A DNA stretch of 64,000 nt from Stutzerimonas stutzeri RCH2. GTDB taxonomy: Bacteria; Pseudomonadota; Gammaproteobacteria; Pseudomonadales; Pseudomonadaceae. The stretch covers positions 4,492,001 to 4,556,000 of the forward strand of contig NC_019936.1 in assembly GCF_000327065.1 (NCBI RefSeq), in the 5' to 3' direction. This document shows positions 61,588 to 64,000 of the stretch, one piece after another (the first letter of the stretch is position 1; every line of letters starts with the position of its first letter). A program made the position numbers and the translations under genes. The notes under the pieces are model-generated. The model was not told the DNA's origin and did not search any database. It worked only from the letters and a program-made list of their open reading frames with translations.

Positions 61588-62016
61588 TCAGTGCCGACCG
61601 TACTTCTTGCGCATTGCCTCGATGGTTCGCAGCTGGGCTGCGGCCTCGGCCAGGCGAGCGGCGGCGGAGCCGTAATCGAACTCCGCGCCCTTCTCGTGCA
61701 GGGCCTTCTCGGCAGCTTTGACGGCAGCCTGAGCGGCGGCTTCGTCGATGTCCTTGGCGCGCGTAGCGGTATCGGCGAGAACCTTCACCATGTTCGGCTG
61801 CACTTCGATGAAGCCGCCGGAGATGTAGAAGATCTCCTCGTCACCACCCTGCTTGATCACTCGAACCGGACCCGGCTTGAGATCGGTCAGCAGCGGCGCG
61901 TGACCCGGCAGAACGCCGATGTCACCCAGGTTGCCGTGGGCGACGACCATTTCCACCAGCCCCGAGAACAGCTCTTCTTCCGCACTGACGATGTCGCAAT
62001 GCACTGTCATAGCCAT
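61588..62016 (-). CDS. atpC: ATP synthase epsilon subunit
   Basis: The ATG at 62016 is preferred over one two codons earlier because GAGG is then seven bases upstream. The 142-residue protein has the N-terminal beta-sandwich ([46 protein letters not shown]) and the C-terminal helical hairpin ([21 protein letters not shown]). It forms the central stalk with gamma and restrains ATP hydrolysis. It is the last gene of the atp operon. Confidence 0.95.
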   Translation of the reverse strand: MAMTVHCDIVSAEEELFSGLVEMVVAHGNLGDIGVLPGHAPLLTDLKPGPVRVIKQGGDEEIFYISGGFIEVQPNMVKVLADTATRAKDIDEAAAQAAVKAAEKALHEKGAEFDYGSAAARLAEAAAQLRTIEAMRKKYGRH

Positions 62017-62090
62017 GTTCATGCCTCGGTAATCAGCCTGACCAACAGCTGCCGGTCAGGCTGGTTGGCGCCCGCGAACGGGCGCGCCAG

Positions 62091-63497
<1,407 letters not shown>

Positions 63498-64000
63498 TTA
63501 AACCGCGGCAGCGCCGCCGACGATTTCCGAAATTTCCTGAGTGATCGCAGCCTGACGGGCCTTGTTGTAGACCAGTTGCAGGTCGCTGATCAGCTCACCG
63601 GCGTTGTCGGTTGCGTTCTTCATGGCAATCATCCGCGCGGCCTGTTCGGCTGCGCCGTTCTCAACCACGGCCTGATAGACCTGGGACTCGATGAAACGAA
63701 CCAGCAGAGCATCCAGCAGCTGCTGGGCGTCCGGCTCGTAGAGGTAGTCCCACTGACCTTTCTTCACCGGCTCGGCACTCTCGTCTGCAGCCAGAGGCAG
63801 CAGCTGATCGAGCGTCGGCTTTTGGGTCATGGTGTTGATGAACTTGTTGGATACCAGGTACAAGCGATCGATACGGCCGTTGTGGAAGCCGTCCAGCATG
63901 ACCTTGACGCTGCCGATCAGATCGTTGATCGACGGCTCTTCGCCGAGGTTGCCGATCGCTGCGACGACGTTGCCGCCGAAGCTGCGGAAAAAGCTCGCGC
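63498..64000 (-). CDS. atpG: ATP synthase gamma subunit (5' end outside the window)
   Basis: The reading frame is open to the window edge. The visible part starts [50 protein letters not shown] and ends with the conserved C-terminal helix ([46 protein letters not shown]). About 168 C-terminal residues are present of a usual length near 287. It rotates within the alpha3beta3 ring. Confidence 0.95.
   Translation of the reverse strand, partial: ASFFRSFGGNVVAAIGNLGEEPSINDLIGSVKVMLDGFHNGRIDRLYLVSNKFINTMTQKPTLDQLLPLAADESAEPVKKGQWDYLYEPDAQQLLDALLVRFIESQVYQAVVENGAAEQAARMIAMKNATDNAGELISDLQLVYNKARQAAITQEISEIVGGAAAV

Overview
The window is a high-GC, densely coded piece of a Pseudomonas-type gammaproteobacterial chromosome. 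Gene content and neighbourhoods (znuA|zur-znuCB, metNIQ, prlC-yheV, coxBA-ctaG-coxC-DUF2909-SURF1-ctaA-cyoE-SCO, glmR-glmS, glmU, atpGDC) match the region near oriC in Pseudomonas, and the protein flavour suggests the P. stutzeri (Stutzerimonas) group. That placement is inference from recognised families; no search was run. I saw no rRNA or tRNA genes, insertion sequences, prophage or CRISPR array.

Region 1 (2-11249) is a tightly packed plus-strand locus. A GAF/PAS histidine kinase (cut at the window edge), a lone receiver, an HPt-REC-REC-GGDEF diguanylate cyclase, a CHASE3 hybrid kinase and a second lone receiver are followed by a TPR plus outer-membrane barrel protein (YaiO type), a membrane-anchored HEAT-repeat protein and a processive GT2 glycosyltransferase. 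Most junctions are 1-11 bp overlaps. I read it as a sensory phosphorelay driving a small, synthase-dependent exopolysaccharide machine, and it is the best candidate here for an undescribed system.

Region 2 (11442-19693) holds divergent aldehyde dehydrogenase and omega-aminotransferase genes (amine/omega-amino acid catabolism), then the zinc-uptake locus with divergent znuA and zur-znuC-znuB plus a YgjP-like metallopeptidase, a Zur-box candidate between znuA and zur, and a DASS-family transporter. Region 3 (19797-32102) has katE, metNIQ, an alcohol dehydrogenase, a VOC protein, a gamma-type carbonic anhydrase, prlC-yheV-DUF1835 and an acyltransferase, with two repeat-rich gaps.

Region 4 (32065-42654) starts with a LexA-box-controlled radical SAM gene and a small membrane protein, then the complete aa3 cytochrome c oxidase and assembly cluster. 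Region 5 (42738-51099) is an iron-uptake module (FecI sigma, FecR, TonB-dependent transducer, PepSY membrane protein), then small secreted or membrane proteins, a COG0523 GTPase and a SMI1/KNR4-family protein.

Region 6 (51328-57091) is a red-light operon: bacteriophytochrome, Rcp1-like response regulator, a hybrid kinase with receivers at both ends, and heme oxygenase making the biliverdin chromophore. Region 7 (57153-64000, minus strand) contains glmS, glmR with a likely operator, a decayed LysE-type gene, glmU and the 3' part of the atp operon (atpG cut by the window edge). A family of short palindromes containing GTAGGGTGGA recurs in three gaps, and one REPIN-like inverted pair lies at about 30.6 kb.
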